Shown here piece after piece: positions 18,792 through 29,897 of a stretch of 64,000 nt of DNA (positions are counted from its first letter, which is position 1; each line of letters begins with the position of its first letter). Position numbers and translations under genes: made by a program. Source of the stretch: Methyloceanibacter superfactus (GTDB lineage: Bacteria > Pseudomonadota > Alphaproteobacteria > Rhizobiales > Methyloligellaceae); the NCBI RefSeq assembly GCF_001723305.1, contig NZ_LPWF01000004.1:1-64000 (forward strand), written 5' to 3'. The notes below the pieces were generated by a model. The model ran no database searches and had not been told where the DNA came from. It worked only from the letters and a program-made list of their open reading frames with translations.

Positions 18792-18820
18792 TTGACTTGC
18801 GCGTGTCCGCAACCTATAAG
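18792..18820 (+). promoter_or_regulatory. Sigma-70-type promoter for rpmH-rnpA
   Basis: TTGACT (18792-18797) and TATAAG (18815-18820) are separated by 17 bases, the ideal spacing for the housekeeping sigma factor. The rpmH start follows 77 bases after the -10 element. No competing ORF covers the site. Confidence 0.7.
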
Positions 18821-18896
18821 CCGCCCGAAGCTTTAAGCCTCCAAGGCCCGCCCAACCTTAAATTAAGGGGCGCGGACGGCAGGCAGGAGAAGTCCT

Positions 18897-19031
18897 TTGA
18901 AACGCACCTATCAACCATCGCGGCTCGTCCGCAAGCGGCGTCACGGTTTTCGCGCCCGGATGGCGACGAAAGCGGGCCGGAAGGTGATCGCGCGGCGCAG
19001 AGCCAAGGGGCGCAAGCGCCTGTCGGCCTAG
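18897..19031 (+). CDS. rpmH: 50S ribosomal protein L34
   Basis: The 44-codon reading frame gives [20 protein letters not shown] followed by [11 protein letters not shown] and ends KRLSA, which is the full L34 sequence. It starts with TTG rather than the usual ATG; AGGAGA lies about eight bases upstream and no alternative start is possible. The protein is a small basic component of the large ribosomal subunit. It is followed 13 bp later by rnpA, the standard bacterial order. Confidence 0.95.
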   Translation: MKRTYQPSRLVRKRRHGFRARMATKAGRKVIARRRAKGRKRLSA

Positions 19032-19044
19032 CCGCCACATCCCG

Positions 19045-19417
19045 GTGACGGCCATCGGACGTCTCAAAAACCGCTCTGAATTTCTCTATGTGAAGGCTGG
19101 CACGCGCTTCGCGACGCCGTCGCTCGTGCTGCAAGCGCGCCGCCGTGCCGCGCCCGAGCCGGCCCATCTCGCCCGCTTCGGCTTCACCGCGACCAAAAGC
19201 CTCGGGGGGGGCGGTCATCCGCAACCGCGCCCGCCGCCGCCTTAAAGAGGCGGTGCGGCTCACGGGCCCCGCCCACGCGACCGAAGGCTATGATTATGTG
19301 TTGATCGCGCGGGGAGGCACGGTACAACGGCCCTTCACCGAGTTGATCAAGGATCTAGAACGCGCGCTTGCCAAGGTGCACGAGCCCTCTTCGACAAAGA
19401 CGCGCCGCAAATCCTGA
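19045..19417 (+). CDS. rnpA: Ribonuclease P protein component, frameshifted in a G run
   Basis: The first frame gives VTAIGRLKNRSEFLYVKAG and FGFTATKSLG; the second gives AVIRNRARRRLKEAVRL and DYVLIARGGTVQRPF. The RNR motif in the second part is the conserved RNA-contacting segment. The frames meet at a run of eight G at 19204-19211, where seven would keep the frame open. The protein assists the catalytic RNA that matures tRNA 5' ends and is essential, so this is almost certainly a sequencing or assembly error. A GTG start is used. Confidence 0.9.
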
Positions 19418-19476
19418 CCCAATTAGCTTCTTCCCTTCGCGCATCGCGGACCAAGCGGCCTTGAGCTGAAAGCGAC

Positions 19477-21437
19477 ATGGACGAGAACAACCGCAATTTC
19501 ATCCTCGCCATCGTGCTGTCGATGGTCGTGCTGTTCACCTGGCAGTTCTTCTTCGTGCCGGATACGCCGCCCGATCAGGAACTGACGGAGAGCCAGCAGC
19601 AGATCGACCAAAGCCTGCCGAAGCCGGTGCCGGGAGCGAGACGCCCCAGGTCGGCGGCGCGCCGGATGCCGGCGTCCCACAGCCGGGCGCGAGCCAGGCG
19701 CCGCGGGCCGAGGGCGCAGCGACCGGGCTGACCCGTGAGGAGGCTCTGGCCGCTTCGCCGCGCATCGCCATCGACACGCCGAGCGTCAAAGGCTCCATCG
19801 CGCTGAAAGGCGCGCGCATCGACGATTTGATCCTCAAGGACTACCGGGTCACCGTCGATCCGGACAGCCCGCAGGTCATTCTGTTGTCGCCGGCCGGCGA
19901 CCCCCACGCCTATTACGCGGAGCGCGGCTATGTCGGTTCGGGCTCCGGCGATCTGGCGCTCCCGACCGGTGACACGCTGTGGACGGCGCAAGGCCAAGGC
20001 ACGCTGACGCCGTCGACGCCGATCACGCTGACCTACGACAACGGCAAGGGCCTCACCTTCACCCGCACCATCTCGGTCGACGACAAATACATGTTCACGA
20101 TCGACGACAAGGTGACCAACGCGGGCGCGGAGGCGGTGACGCTTTACCCCTATGGCCTCGTTTCGCGACACGAATTGCCCCACGTGCAGGGCTTCTACAT
20201 TCTCCATGAGGGCCTGATCGGCGTGGTCGACGACGGGCTTCAGGAAATCAGCTACGCCAACGCGATCGAGGATCCCGCGGCCACGTTCAAAAGCGAGAAC
20301 GGCTGGCTCGGCATCACCGACAAATATTGGGCAACCGTGGTGATCCCGGAGCGGGGCAAGAGCTTCGAGGCGAAGTTCGCCGGTTCCGCCAACGGCGACC
20401 GCACGCGCTTCCAGACCGACTATTTGATGGGCCCGGTCACGGTCGAAGCCGGCGGCACGGCGCAGGTGTCCGGAAACGTTTTCGCCGGCGCCAAGGAGGT
20501 CAACGTCGTCGACGGCTATGCCGCGGCCTTTGACATTCCCAAATTCGATCTGCTGATCGACTGGGGCTGGTTCTATTTCCTGACCAAGCCGATGTTCTAT
20601 GCGCTCGACTATTTCTACAAGCTGGTCGGCAATTTCGGCGTGTCCATCCTCATCGTCACGGTGCTCATCAAGCTCGTGCTGTTCCCGCTTGCGAACAAGT
20701 CCTACGTCTCCATGAGCCGGATGAAGAAGCTGGCGCCCGAGATGCAGCGCATCAAGGAACGCTACGGCGACGACCGTGCCCGCCAGCAGCAGGCGATGAT
20801 GGAGCTGTATAAGAAGGAGAAGGTGAATCCGGCCTCGGGCTGTTTGCCGATCCTCGTGCAGATTCCGATCTTCTTCTCGCTCTACAAGGTGCTGTTCGTC
20901 ACCATCGAGATGCGGCACGCGCCGTTCTTCGGCTGGATCCAAGACCTCTCGGCGCCGGACCCGACCAGCGTGTTCAACCTGTTCGGCCTGCTGCCTTTCG
21001 ATCCGCCCACCTTCCTGATGATCGGCGCATGGCCGATCATCATGGGCATCACCATGTGGATCCAGATGAAGCTGAATCCGGCCCCGCCGGATCCCATTCA
21101 GCAGAAGATCTTCGCCTGGATGCCGGTCTTCTTCACCTATCTGCTCGCCTCCTTCCCGGCGGGGCTGGTGATCTATTGGGCGTGGAACAACACGCTTTCG
21201 GTGATCCAGCAATCGGTGATCATGGCGCGCCAAGGCGTGGAGATTCCGCTTCTGGAGAATCTCGGCATCAAGCCGAAGAAGGACGCCGACAGCGAAGCGG
21301 GCAAGGCCGAGGCAGAGGAAAAGCGAAGCGCCAAGGCCTCACGGCGCGCGAGCCGCGCGGCGAAGCAATCGAGCGACAAGCCGAGCGAGGATGCGACGCC
21401 AAAGGAGCGTGAGCCGGACGAGGACCGCCCGGCCTAA
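19477..21437 (+). CDS. yidC: Membrane protein insertase YidC, frameshifted near the N-terminus
   Basis: The N-terminus [20 protein letters not shown] supplies the first membrane span. After a one-base shift near 19640 the protein continues through a large periplasmic domain ([20 protein letters not shown] onward) into the conserved core. The core includes [57 protein letters not shown] and [13 protein letters not shown]. The full length of about 650 residues is normal for Gram-negative YidC, and it ends in a basic tail. It inserts inner-membrane proteins with or without SecYEG. No yidD is found between rnpA and yidC. Confidence 0.95.
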
Positions 21438-21470
21438 AGGTCCGCTCAAGTCGCCGCTCTCACTTTCGTC

Positions 21471-21493
21471 ATGGCCGGGCTTGTCCCGGCCAT
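21471..21493. repeat. CTTG-loop palindrome (REP-like)
   Basis: ATGGCCGGG and CCCGGCCAT form a perfect 9-bp stem around the loop CTTGT, followed by ATCCACGCC. This is the widespread alphaproteobacterial intergenic palindrome whose translation gives the spurious peptide MAGLVPAIHAV. It lies between yidC and engB. A sister copy with loop CTTGA is at 38884-38904. Confidence 0.7.
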
Positions 21494-21569
21494 CCACGCC
21501 GTTAATGTCGCCCCACAAATTCGTGGATGCCCGGGACACGCCGGGGCAACGCGGCCCACTGGGACGACC

Positions 21570-22256
21570 ATGCCCTCAACCTCCGACGAAAATTTCACGC
21601 CCGAAGAGATCGCCCGCGGCGAGGCGCTGTTCAAAGCGCCCTGCGTGTTCGTCAAAGGCGTCACCAAGATCGAAGATCTGCCTGCGGACGATAAGCCCGA
21701 GGTGGCCTTCGCCGGCCGGTCCAACGTGGGGAAGTCGAGCCTGATCAACGCCTTGACGGGACGGAAGACGCTGGCGCGGGTCTCCGTCACGCCCGGGCGC
21801 ACGCGGGAGCTCAATTTCTTCACCCTGGGCCATGACGCCGAGCTCTATCTCGTGGACATGCCGGGCTATGGCTATGCCAAGGCGCCGAAGACGGCCGTCC
21901 GCGGCTGGACGCGGCTGATCGGCGACTATCTCAAGGGCCGGCGCGAGCTGAAGCGCGTGTTCCTGCTCGTCGACGCCCGCCACGGAATCAAGGCAAACGA
22001 CCGGGAAACCATGAAACTCATGGACGTGTCGGCGGTGTCCTATCAGGCGGTGCTGACCAAGGCCGACAAGCCGAAGCAAAGCGAGCTGGACGCGGTCATC
22101 GCCAAGGTTGGCGAAGAGCTGGCCAAGCACCCGGCCGCCTATCCGCAAATCCTCGCCACCTCGGCCCGCACCGGGATGGGCGTGCCGGATTTGCGCGCCG
22201 CCGTGGCGGCCCTTGCGCCAATCGGCGTTGTGCCGTCAGGCAAAGCGCCGGTATAA
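21570..22256 (+). CDS. engB: Ribosome biogenesis GTPase EngB/YihA
   Basis: The 228-residue GTPase shows G1 [12 protein letters not shown]3 [12 protein letters not shown]4 TKADK and a G5 SA motif, all in the EngB arrangement. The start is set at MPSTSDENF (21570) because the longer frame reads through the REP-like palindrome upstream. EngB assists 50S subunit assembly in the cytoplasm. It follows yidC, as in most Hyphomicrobiales, and argB begins seven bases after its stop. Confidence 0.93.
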   Translation: MPSTSDENFTPEEIARGEALFKAPCVFVKGVTKIEDLPADDKPEVAFAGRSNVGKSSLINALTGRKTLARVSVTPGRTRELNFFTLGHDAELYLVDMPGYGYAKAPKTAVRGWTRLIGDYLKGRRELKRVFLLVDARHGIKANDRETMKLMDVSAVSYQAVLTKADKPKQSELDAVIAKVGEELAKHPAAYPQILATSARTGMGVPDLRAAVAALAPIGVVPSGKAPV

Positions 22257-22263
22257 GGCGCAC

Positions 22264-23277
22264 ATGGGCAAGACCAAGACATCAGTGGCGAAGACATCAG
22301 CGGCGAAGGCATCCGCGTCAAAGCCGAAGGCGGTCGCCCGGGAGGCGGCGCCTTTGGCGGACGTGCTCGCCGGCGTGCACGCCGAGGCCAAGGTGCTGTC
22401 CGAGGCCCTGCCTTATATGCAGCGCTACGACCGGAAGACCGTGGTGGTGAAATATGGCGGCCATGCCATGGGCGACGCGGAACTGGCCAAGGACTTTGCC
22501 CGGGACATCGTGCTGCTCAAGCAGGCGGGCGTGAATCCGGTCGTCGTGCATGGCGGCGGCCCGCAGATCGGCGCGCTGCTGGAGCGGCTCAACATCAAGA
22601 GCGAGTTCAAAGGCGGCCTGCGCGTCACCGACCGGCAGACGGTCGACGTGGTCGAGATGGTACTCGCCGGCTCCGTGAACAAGGAGATCGTGTCCGCCAT
22701 CAACGACCAAGGCGGCAAGGCGGTCGGCATTTGCGGCAAGGACGCCAATCTGATGCGGGCCAAGCGGCTCGAGCGGCGCGTGCGCGACCCCCATTCCAAT
22801 ATCGAGAAGGTGATGGATCTCGGTTTCGTCGGCGAGCCGGCATTGGTCGAGCCGCACATCATCGACGTGATCATCCAGTCGGACCTGATCCCGGTGGTGG
22901 CGCCGATCGGCGTGGGGCCCGACGGCGAGACGCTCAACATCAATGCCGACACGTTTGCGGCGGCCCTGGCCGTGGCGCTCAAGTCGAAGCGGCTGTTGCT
23001 GCTCACCGACGTGGACGGCGTGCTCGACAAGAAGGGCCAGCTCATCCGCTCGATGACCACGGCGGAGGCGCAACACCTGATCGAGGACGGCACCATCTCC
23101 GGAGGCATGATCCCCAAGATCGAGAGTTGCATGGACGTGATCGCCGAGGGCGTCGAGGCGGTGGTGATCATCAACGGCAAGGTGCCGCACGCGGTGCTGC
23201 TCGAGCTGTTTACCGCTCATGGCGCGGGCACCTTGATCGAGCGGCGTAAGCCCCGGCGTACGAGGGCGGCCCAATGA
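22264..23277 (+). CDS. argB: Acetylglutamate kinase
   Basis: The protein phosphorylates N-acetylglutamate in arginine biosynthesis. The amino acid kinase fold is shown by [37 protein letters not shown] and [11 protein letters not shown], with a regulatory-type end [11 protein letters not shown]. An Ala/Lys/Ser-rich N-terminal extension of about 28 residues ([16 protein letters not shown]) precedes the domain; this low-complexity leader is unusual. The ATG at 22264 sits seven bases after the engB stop. The end overlaps the next gene by four bases (ATGA). Confidence 0.95.
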   Translation: MGKTKTSVAKTSAAKASASKPKAVAREAAPLADVLAGVHAEAKVLSEALPYMQRYDRKTVVVKYGGHAMGDAELAKDFARDIVLLKQAGVNPVVVHGGGPQIGALLERLNIKSEFKGGLRVTDRQTVDVVEMVLAGSVNKEIVSAINDQGGKAVGICGKDANLMRAKRLERRVRDPHSNIEKVMDLGFVGEPALVEPHIIDVIIQSDLIPVVAPIGVGPDGETLNINADTFAAALAVALKSKRLLLLTDVDGVLDKKGQLIRSMTTAEAQHLIEDGTISGGMIPKIESCMDVIAEGVEAVVIINGKVPHAVLLELFTAHGAGTLIERRKPRRTRAAQ

Positions 23278-24041
23278 CCGGCCCGCGCGACGCAAGGAGC
23301 TTCGCCCATGTCGAGACCTGGGTGTTCGATCTCGACAACACCCTCTACCCGGCCGACTGCAATCTGTTCGCTCAGATCGACCGGCGCATGGGCGAGTTCA
23401 TTGCCAACGCATTCGACCTGCCGCTCGACGAGGCGCAGAAGCTGCGCCAGAGCTACTACGTCGAGCACGGCACCACGCTGGCCGGGCTGATGCGACTGCA
23501 CGATGTCTGCCCCAACAGCTTCCTCGACTATGTGCACGATATCGATCTCGACGCGGTGCGGCCCGCACCGGCGCTTGGCGCGGCGATCGATGCGCTACCG
23601 GGCCGCAAGCTCGTGTTCACCAACGGCTCGCGCAAACATGCGGAAGCCGTGGCCGGCCGGCTCGGCCTGCTCGACCGTTTCGAGGACATCTTCGACATCC
23701 ACGCGCTGGACTACATCTATCCGAAGCCGTCGCGGGAAGCGTATGACCGCTTCATCGCCGCCCATGGCGTCGCGCCGGCAAGCGCCGCAATGTTCGACGA
23801 TCTGGCGCATAATTTGGAAGCCGCCCATGCCCTTGGCATGACCACGGTCCTGGTGGACTGCCGCACCACGCAGCGGCCGGAGCACCAGGCGAGCGCCGAC
23901 TGGACCGAGCTGCCAGCCCATATTCACCACCGCACCGAGGCCTTAGCGCCTTTCCTTGCCGCCATTGGAGCCGCTCTTGCCGCGGAGACGAACGACGCCG
24001 CGACCGCGCGTCAGCCGCAAGCGCAGTTCTGCCTGACCTGA
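23274..24041 (+). CDS. HAD-family pyrimidine 5'-nucleotidase
   Basis: The 255-residue protein begins its HAD fold with [11 protein letters not shown], which holds the nucleophile Asp and general acid Asp. [12 protein letters not shown] is motif II and [14 protein letters not shown] motif IV. The length and motif spacing match pyrimidine 5'-nucleotidases (SDT1/YjjG-like) that remove phosphate from UMP or CMP. It overlaps argB by four bases and precedes dapD by nine, a common Rhizobiales arrangement. Confidence 0.88.
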   Translation: MTGPRDARSFAHVETWVFDLDNTLYPADCNLFAQIDRRMGEFIANAFDLPLDEAQKLRQSYYVEHGTTLAGLMRLHDVCPNSFLDYVHDIDLDAVRPAPALGAAIDALPGRKLVFTNGSRKHAEAVAGRLGLLDRFEDIFDIHALDYIYPKPSREAYDRFIAAHGVAPASAAMFDDLAHNLEAAHALGMTTVLVDCRTTQRPEHQASADWTELPAHIHHRTEALAPFLAAIGAALAAETNDAATARQPQAQFCLT

Positions 24042-24050
24042 CGGGGCCTC

Positions 24051-24893
24051 ATGACGCACGACCATCTCAAGACTTTCATCGACGGTGCTTTCGATCACGC
24101 ATCGGAGATCACACCCGACACCAAGGGCGTGGTCCGTGACGCGGTCGAGGAGGTGCTGAACCTGCTCGACAAGGGCGAGCTCAGGGTCGCCGAGAAGGTC
24201 GGCGGCGAGTGGATCGTCCATCAATGGCTGAAAAAGGCCATCCTGCTGTCCTTCCGCCTGCACGACCCGCACAAGATCGACGGCGGCGCGGGCGACTCGT
24301 CCTGGTGGGACAAGGTGCCGGTCAAGTTCGAGAAGTGGAAGGCCAAGGATTTCAAGGAAGCAGGCTTCCGCGCCGTACCGGGCTGCGTGGTGCGCCGCTC
24401 CGCCTATATCGCCCCGGGCGTGGTGCTGATGCCGTCCTTCGTCAATCTCGCGGCGCGCGTCGATAGCGGCACCATGGTAGATACCTGGGCCACAGTCGGC
24501 TCGTGCGCCCAAATCGGCAAGAACGTGCATCTGTCGGGCGGCGCCGGCATCGGCGGCGTGCTGGAGCCGCTACAGGCCAACCCGGTGATCATCGAGGACA
24601 ATTGCTTCATCGGCGCGCGCGCCGAGGTGGCCGAGGGCGTGATCGTCGGCGAGGGCTCAGTCTTGTCCATGGGCGTCTATCTCGGCCAATCGACCAAGAT
24701 TGTCGACCGGGCCACGGGCTTCGTGCATTACGGCCGCGTACCGCCCTACTCGGTCGTGGTGTCCGGCGCGATGCCGGGCAAGCCGCTGCCCGACGGCTCG
24801 GCCGGGCCGTCGCTCTATTGCGCGGTGATCGTGAAGACCGTGGACGAGAAAACCCGCTCCAAAACCTCCATCAACGAGCTTCTACGCGACTAG
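24051..24893 (+). CDS. dapD: 2,3,4,5-tetrahydropyridine-2,6-dicarboxylate N-succinyltransferase
   Basis: The 280-residue enzyme has a helical N-terminal domain and a left-handed beta-helix of hexapeptide repeats, seen in [39 protein letters not shown] and [20 protein letters not shown]. It succinylates tetrahydrodipicolinate in lysine and meso-diaminopimelate synthesis. With dapE about 1.2 kb downstream, two successive steps of the succinylase route are encoded here. Confidence 0.96.
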   Translation: MTHDHLKTFIDGAFDHASEITPDTKGVVRDAVEEVLNLLDKGELRVAEKVGGEWIVHQWLKKAILLSFRLHDPHKIDGGAGDSSWWDKVPVKFEKWKAKDFKEAGFRAVPGCVVRRSAYIAPGVVLMPSFVNLAARVDSGTMVDTWATVGSCAQIGKNVHLSGGAGIGGVLEPLQANPVIIEDNCFIGARAEVAEGVIVGEGSVLSMGVYLGQSTKIVDRATGFVHYGRVPPYSVVVSGAMPGKPLPDGSAGPSLYCAVIVKTVDEKTRSKTSINELLRD

Positions 24894-24903
24894 GACGGTC
24901 CCC

Positions 24904-25365
24904 ATGCGACTGACAGAACTGCTGTTCAGTCTCGACGGTCGCATCAATCGGGCCAAGTTCTGGCTGGGCACGCTGATTTTGGCGGTGGTGAGCCTGGCGG
25001 CGACATTTGCCATCGTGGCGCTTGTCGGCGTGTCCGATGCCGCGGTGGCGTTCAGTGCCGCCGTGGCGTTCGCGCTGGCCTATCCATCCTATGCCGTCAT
25101 GGCGAAGCGCTTCCAAGATCGCAACAAGCCCGGCACACTGGCTCTCCTCGGTCTGGCGCCGGCCTACGGGGTCAATCTGCTCTATACGTTCGGGATCCTG
25201 GACCCGGTCGAGCCGTCATCTCTCGCCCACGCCCTGGACGCGATCGTCGCGGTGATTTTTCTCTGGTTCATAGTCGAGTTGGGCCTGCTTAAGGGGACGC
25301 ACGGCCCAAACGCTTACGGACCCGACCCATTGGGGGTCCATCAGGCCGACGCAAGCCTTCGTTAA
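24904..25365 (+). CDS. DUF805 membrane protein (paralogue 1)
   Basis: The 153-residue protein starts MRLTELLFSLDGRINRAKFW, the hallmark of DUF805, followed by three or four transmembrane helices. The loop YAVMAKRFQDRNKPG is the conserved central motif and GTHGPNAYGPDPLG the usual tail. DUF805 proteins are inner-membrane proteins of unknown function. It begins eleven bases after dapD and has a sister gene at 25468. Confidence 0.85.
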   Translation: MRLTELLFSLDGRINRAKFWLGTLILAVVSLAATFAIVALVGVSDAAVAFSAAVAFALAYPSYAVMAKRFQDRNKPGTLALLGLAPAYGVNLLYTFGILDPVEPSSLAHALDAIVAVIFLWFIVELGLLKGTHGPNAYGPDPLGVHQADASLR

Positions 25366-25467
25366 CGGCTTGCGGCGGCTTCACGGGGATGAGATCACAT
25401 CCCTCTTCGCAAGGCGGCAGTTCGGCCTTACAACTGCTGGAAAAGCCGGGCCGCCAAGGGGGGAATA

Positions 25468-25914
25468 ATGGACCTGCAATATATTTTTGCATCGTTCGAC
25501 GGGCGCATAAACCGGGCCAAATGGTGGGCCGGCATCGTTATCATCCTCGTCGTCAGCATCATTATTGGCTTCATTATCGAGGTTGTTTTCGGCACCGGAG
25601 CCTTCGGCACCTTCCTGGCGACAGTGCTGGCGCTGGCCCTGTTCTACCCAACCTACGCGGTGTGCGCGAAGCGCTTCCACGACCGCGACCGGCCCGGGAA
25701 AACCGCCCTTTACGGACTGGTGCCCTCGTTGATCGCCGGCCTATTTCAGACCTGGGGCCTCACGGGAACCCCGCAGGAACCCAATGGGTTGGGCTGGATC
25801 TGCACCCTCATCAATCTCGGCGTCCTCTTATGGTTCGTCATCGAGCTCGGCATTCTCAAGGGTACGCCCGGGCAGAACCATTTCGGCGGCGATCCGCTGG
25901 CGGCCATCAACTAG
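25468..25914 (+). CDS. DUF805 membrane protein (paralogue 2)
   Basis: The 148-residue product has the same layout as the preceding gene: IFASFDGRINRAKWW at the N-terminus, several membrane helices, YAVCAKRFHDRDRPGK in the middle and GTPGQNHFGGDPL at the end. The start is supported by an AGGGGGGA site upstream. The two genes are diverged tandem duplicates. Nothing in the sequence indicates a substrate or partner. Confidence 0.85.
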   Translation: MDLQYIFASFDGRINRAKWWAGIVIILVVSIIIGFIIEVVFGTGAFGTFLATVLALALFYPTYAVCAKRFHDRDRPGKTALYGLVPSLIAGLFQTWGLTGTPQEPNGLGWICTLINLGVLLWFVIELGILKGTPGQNHFGGDPLAAIN

Positions 25915-26059
25915 CCAGCGCCCGACTTAACCGCGGCGCAGGGCAAATCACGCAAAAATCAAGGATGTCAGGCCCCGCACCCGCTTGCCAGGCTGACATG
26001 TGGCCGTCATGTTTGCGGCCAGTGGCGCAGCGCCACGCAAGGCCTAAGGTATCGATCCC

Positions 26060-27253
26060 ATGACCACGCTCGGCGAGAAGGCAGTCGCGCTCGCGCAAGA
26101 CTTGATCCGCTGCGCCAGCGTCACGCCGCGGGACGAAGGTGCATTGCAAGTGCTGATCGAGCCGCTTGAGAAGGCGCGCTTTACTTGCGACCGCCTCACC
26201 TTCAGCGAGGAGGGAACGCCCGACGTCGACAATCTCGTGGCGCGTCTCGGCGACGGGCCGCCGCATCTCTGTTTCGCCGGGCATACGGACGTGGTCCCGC
26301 CGGGCGACAAGGCGCTGTGGACCCATCCGCCGTTCGCCGCGGAGATCGCCGATGGGGTGCTCTACGGCCGCGGCGCGTCCGACATGAAGGGGGCGATTGC
26401 CTGCTTCGTCACCGCAGCGCTCGATTATTCGAAGTCAAAAGGCCGGGAAATCGAGGGCACGATTAGCCTTCTCATTACCGGCGACGAGGAAGGCCCGTCC
26501 ATCAACGGCACGCCAAAGGTGCTGAGATGGATGGAGCAGAAGGGCCTGAAGCCGGACCATTGCATCGTCGGCGAGCCCTCCAATTCGACCAAGCTCGGCG
26601 AGGCCATCAAGATCGGCCGGCGCGGCAGCCTGAACGGGCGGCTGACCGTCACGGGCCAACAAGGCCACGTGGCTATCCCGCATCTCGCTGCAAACCCGAT
26701 CAAGGGTCTCGTGCAGGCTCTGGCGAAGCTCTACGACACGCCGCTCGACTACGGCAGCGCGCATTTCTCGCCGTCCAATCTGGAAGTGACCAGCATCGAC
26801 GTCGGCAACCCGGCAACGAATGTGATCCCGGCGTCCGCCGAGGCCAGGTTCAATATCCGCTTCAATGACCGGCAAAGGCCGGATGGTTTGCACACTTTGC
26901 TGCAGGAGGAGATCACCCAGGCGCTGGCTGGGATGGAGCTCAGCTTCAAGATCGACTTCGAGCCGCCGGGCCAAGCCTTCTTCACGGAGCCGGGGCCGCT
27001 CGATGCCCTGCTCAGCGAGGCGGTGAGCGAGATCACGGGTCTCACCCCAACGCTCTCCACCGATGGCGGCACGTCGGATGCGCGGCACATCAAGGATTAT
27101 TGCCCGGTCGTGGAGTTCGGCCTCACCACCGAGACGATCCACAAGGCGGATGAGAACGTGAAAATCAGCGATCTCGAGCAACTCACCGCCATCTATCGCC
27201 GTTTCATCGAACGTTATTTCGATAATTTCGCGGGAGCGCCCGATGGCCGGTGA
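26060..27253 (+). CDS. dapE: Succinyl-diaminopimelate desuccinylase
   Basis: The 397-residue M20-family metallohydrolase has [13 protein letters not shown] and [10 protein letters not shown], which hold the first zinc ligands, then [15 protein letters not shown], carrying the catalytic Glu, and [12 protein letters not shown] near the C-terminus. It removes succinate from N-succinyl-diaminopimelate in the lysine and cell-wall pathway. The stop overlaps the murI start by eleven bases, so the two peptidoglycan-precursor genes are probably translationally coupled. An upstream stem (GTGGCG-cag-CGCCAC) near 26027 may end the DUF805 transcript. Confidence 0.95.
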   Translation: MTTLGEKAVALAQDLIRCASVTPRDEGALQVLIEPLEKARFTCDRLTFSEEGTPDVDNLVARLGDGPPHLCFAGHTDVVPPGDKALWTHPPFAAEIADGVLYGRGASDMKGAIACFVTAALDYSKSKGREIEGTISLLITGDEEGPSINGTPKVLRWMEQKGLKPDHCIVGEPSNSTKLGEAIKIGRRGSLNGRLTVTGQQGHVAIPHLAANPIKGLVQALAKLYDTPLDYGSAHFSPSNLEVTSIDVGNPATNVIPASAEARFNIRFNDRQRPDGLHTLLQEEITQALAGMELSFKIDFEPPGQAFFTEPGPLDALLSEAVSEITGLTPTLSTDGGTSDARHIKDYCPVVEFGLTTETIHKADENVKISDLEQLTAIYRRFIERYFDNFAGAPDGR

Positions 27254-28069
27254 CAGCCGGCCGATCGGGGTTTTCGACTCCGGAATGGGCGGCTTGACGG
27301 TGCTGCGGGCGCTCGCGGCCCGCTTGCCGGCGGAGCGCTTCGTCTATCTCGGCGACACCGCGCGGCTGCCTTACGGCACCAAGAGCGCCGAGACGGTGCA
27401 GTCCTATGCGCTGCAAGCCACGCGGCTGCTGCGTCGGCGAGCGTGAAGATGGTGGTGATCGCCTGCAATACCGCCTCGGCCGTCGGTCTTTATGTATTGC
27501 AAGAGTCGTGGGACCCGGTGCCGGTGATCGGGGTGATCGAGCCCGGCGCGCGGGCGGGGGTGGCTGCCACGAAGAACAAGCGCATCGCCGTGATCGCCAC
27601 GGAGGGCACGGTGAAGGGCGGTGCCTATGCCAGGGCCATCCACCGGCTGATGGGCGACGCGGACGTGGTGCAGCAGCCCTGCCAGGTGTTCGTGGCGTTG
27701 GCGGAAGAAGGCTGGGCCGAGACCCCGGCGACGCTGGCGACCGCCGCGCATTATCTCGGGCCGCTGTTCCAAGGCGCGGACGCGCCCGACACGCTGGTGC
27801 TCGGCTGCACGCATTTTCCCGTTCTGGCGAATGCCATTCGCCGCACCATCGGCGCCGAGATCGCGCTGGTCGATTCGGCGGAGACCACGGCCGGCGCCGT
27901 GGCGGAAGCGCTCGCCGCAGGCGGTTTGGCGACCGCAGAGACGGGCGAAGGATCCATTCGCTTCTTCGCCACGGATTCGCCGGAGCGGTTCGCCAGGGTC
28001 GGCGCCATCTTCCTCGGCCGGGCGATCGCCGAGAGCGACGTCGAGCTGGTCGACCTGCGCAACGCCTAG
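27243..28069 (+). CDS. murI: Glutamate racemase, frameshifted
   Basis: The first frame gives [19 protein letters not shown] and [14 protein letters not shown]; the second continues with [14 protein letters not shown] and ends after [11 protein letters not shown]. The two catalytic cysteines, in ACNTAS and GCTHFP, are both present, one base being lost or gained near 27425-27440. The enzyme makes D-glutamate for peptidoglycan. The gene overlaps dapE and converges with murJ. Confidence 0.93.
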
Positions 28070-28096
28070 CTGGTCCTTGCCCGCCACTCTCGCTCG

Positions 28097-29729
28097 CTAG
28101 CCTTTGGGCGGCGGCTCGGAGTCCGGCAGGGCCTCGGAGTCGTCCGTCAGGTCCGGCTCCTGGAGATTGACGGGCGCGGTCGAGTCCGCCGCCGTGGAGA
28201 CCTCCCGCAACAGGCCCATGAACCATTTGCGCCCAAGCCCGAAATAGACCAGCGCGAAATAAAAGCGCCCCGCCGAAGGCGACCAGCAGCGCGAGCATCG
28301 TCTCGTCACGGAAATGGGTGAGACCGGCCAGCGCCTGCTCGAGCCCGTAGGCGCCGGCGAAAAGCGCGGCGGCGAACACCACACCGATGGTGACCAGCTT
28401 GACCACGGGGGCGCCGATGGCCGTGCCCGCCACGGCGAACCCTTGGCGGCGGGCGAAGTAGGCGAGCAGGCTCAAATTGATCCAGGCGCCAACGCTGGTG
28501 GCAAGCGCCAGGCCGACTTGGGCGAGCGGCCCCATGAGCACGACCTTCAAGGCGATGTTGACGGTGGCGGCCAGAAGCGCCGCCTTGACCGGCGTCAGCG
28601 TATCCCGGCGCGCATAGAAGGGCGCGGTGAAGCTCCTGAGTAGGACGAAGGGCAGCAGCCCGATCGAGTAGGCGGCAAGGGTCGAGCCGGCGGCGAGCGC
28701 ATCGGCGGCGGTGAAAGCGCCGCGGGCGAACAGCGCGCGCATGATGAGATCGGGGATGGCGATGGCCGCCGCCGCGCACGGCACGGTGAGCAGTAGCGCC
28801 AGCTGAATGCCGCGCGCTTGCGCCGAGGCCGCCCCCTTCTCATCGCCCGCCGCGAGCCGCCGCGACATCTCCGGCAACAGCACGGTGCCGACGGCGATGC
28901 CGACGACGCCGATGGGCAATTGGTTGATGCGGTCGGCGTAATAGAGCGCCGACAGGGCGCCGGTGGGCAGGAAGGTGGCGATCAGCGTGTCGGCGAACAG
29001 CGCGAGCTGCACGCCGCCGGCGCCGATGATCGCGGGTCCGAGCGCCTTCAAGAATTTCCGGGTCGGCTCATCGAGCTTCGGCATGCGCAACCGGATGCCG
29101 AAGCCATGGGCCTCGGCATCGGCGCCGAGGAGCAGGGCTTGCGCCACGCCGGCGATGAGCACGCCCCAGGCCGCGGCGTGGCCGGCATCGGCGAACCACG
29201 GCGTGAGCAGCAGCGTGGCGATGACCGAGAGATTGAGCAGCACCGGCGCGCTGGCCGCCGCGGCGAAACGGTTATTGGCGTTGAGGATGCCGGCGAACAG
29301 CGTCTCGAGCGACACCAGCGCCAAATAGGGGAAGGTGATGCGGGTGAGCGCGACGGCCAGATCGAAGCGCTCCGGATCGCCGACGAGGCCGGGGGCGAGA
29401 AGCCCGACCACCTCCGGCGTGAACAGCAGCGCGATGGCGAGCAGCACCAGATTGATGGCGACCAAGGCGGCGGCGATCTGGTCGGCGAACAGCTTGGCGG
29501 CCGGCAGGCCCGCTTCTTCAAGCGTGCGCGCATAGGCCGGCACGAAGGCGGCGGCGAAGGCCCCTTCGGCGAAGATGGCGCGGAAATGGTTGGGCAGGCG
29601 GAAGGCCACGAAGAAGGCGTCGGCCATGGGCCCGGCGCCGAGAATGGCGGCCATGACCACGTCACGGATGAAGCCCGAGAGGCGCGAGACGAGCGTGAGC
29701 CCGCCGACGGTGGCGATGCGCCTGATCAT
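28097..29729 (-). CDS. murJ: Lipid II flippase MurJ/MviN, frameshifted near the C-terminus
   Basis: The protein of about 540 residues has fourteen predicted membrane helices and the N-terminal pattern GGLTLVSRLSGFIRDVVMAA, with the Arg residues conserved in MurJ. FRLPNHFRAIFAEGAFAAAF and LRSFTAPFYARRDTLTPVK are further family landmarks. Near 28262 a one-base shift takes the true end into FYFALVYFGLGRKWFMGLL and a short acidic tail ending PPPKG. It flips lipid II across the inner membrane for wall synthesis. The murI-murJ neighbourhood fits this role. Confidence 0.92.
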
Positions 29730-29867
29730 GCCTTGTTGCCGACCCTCATGGTCTCTCCCCGTTCGCGGCAGAGGCGTAGATGAATTTCAGGCCCTTGACC
29801 ATGCCTCCTCTGGTCACGCGAAATCCTTGCCGCGGCGCGGGCGCGCCCGGATCATGCTGTTTTGCTT

Positions 29868-29897
29868 GCGCTACCGGCCTCTGGCCTACTTGAGCGC
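29868..29897 (+). repeat. Dispersed copy of the left-edge repeat unit
   Basis: GCGCTACC...CTACTTGAGCGC repeats the outer bases of the tandem unit at 18-43. The interior is replaced by the short palindrome GGCCTCTGGCC. Conserved ends with a variable self-complementary middle suggest a small mobile or structured repeat family. Confidence 0.4.

Noticed and set aside
27204..29729. 841-codon reading frame joining murJ with a basic low-complexity tail
   Set aside because: The tail runs antisense through murI and arises from a one-base shift near 28262. The natural murJ end lies in another frame.
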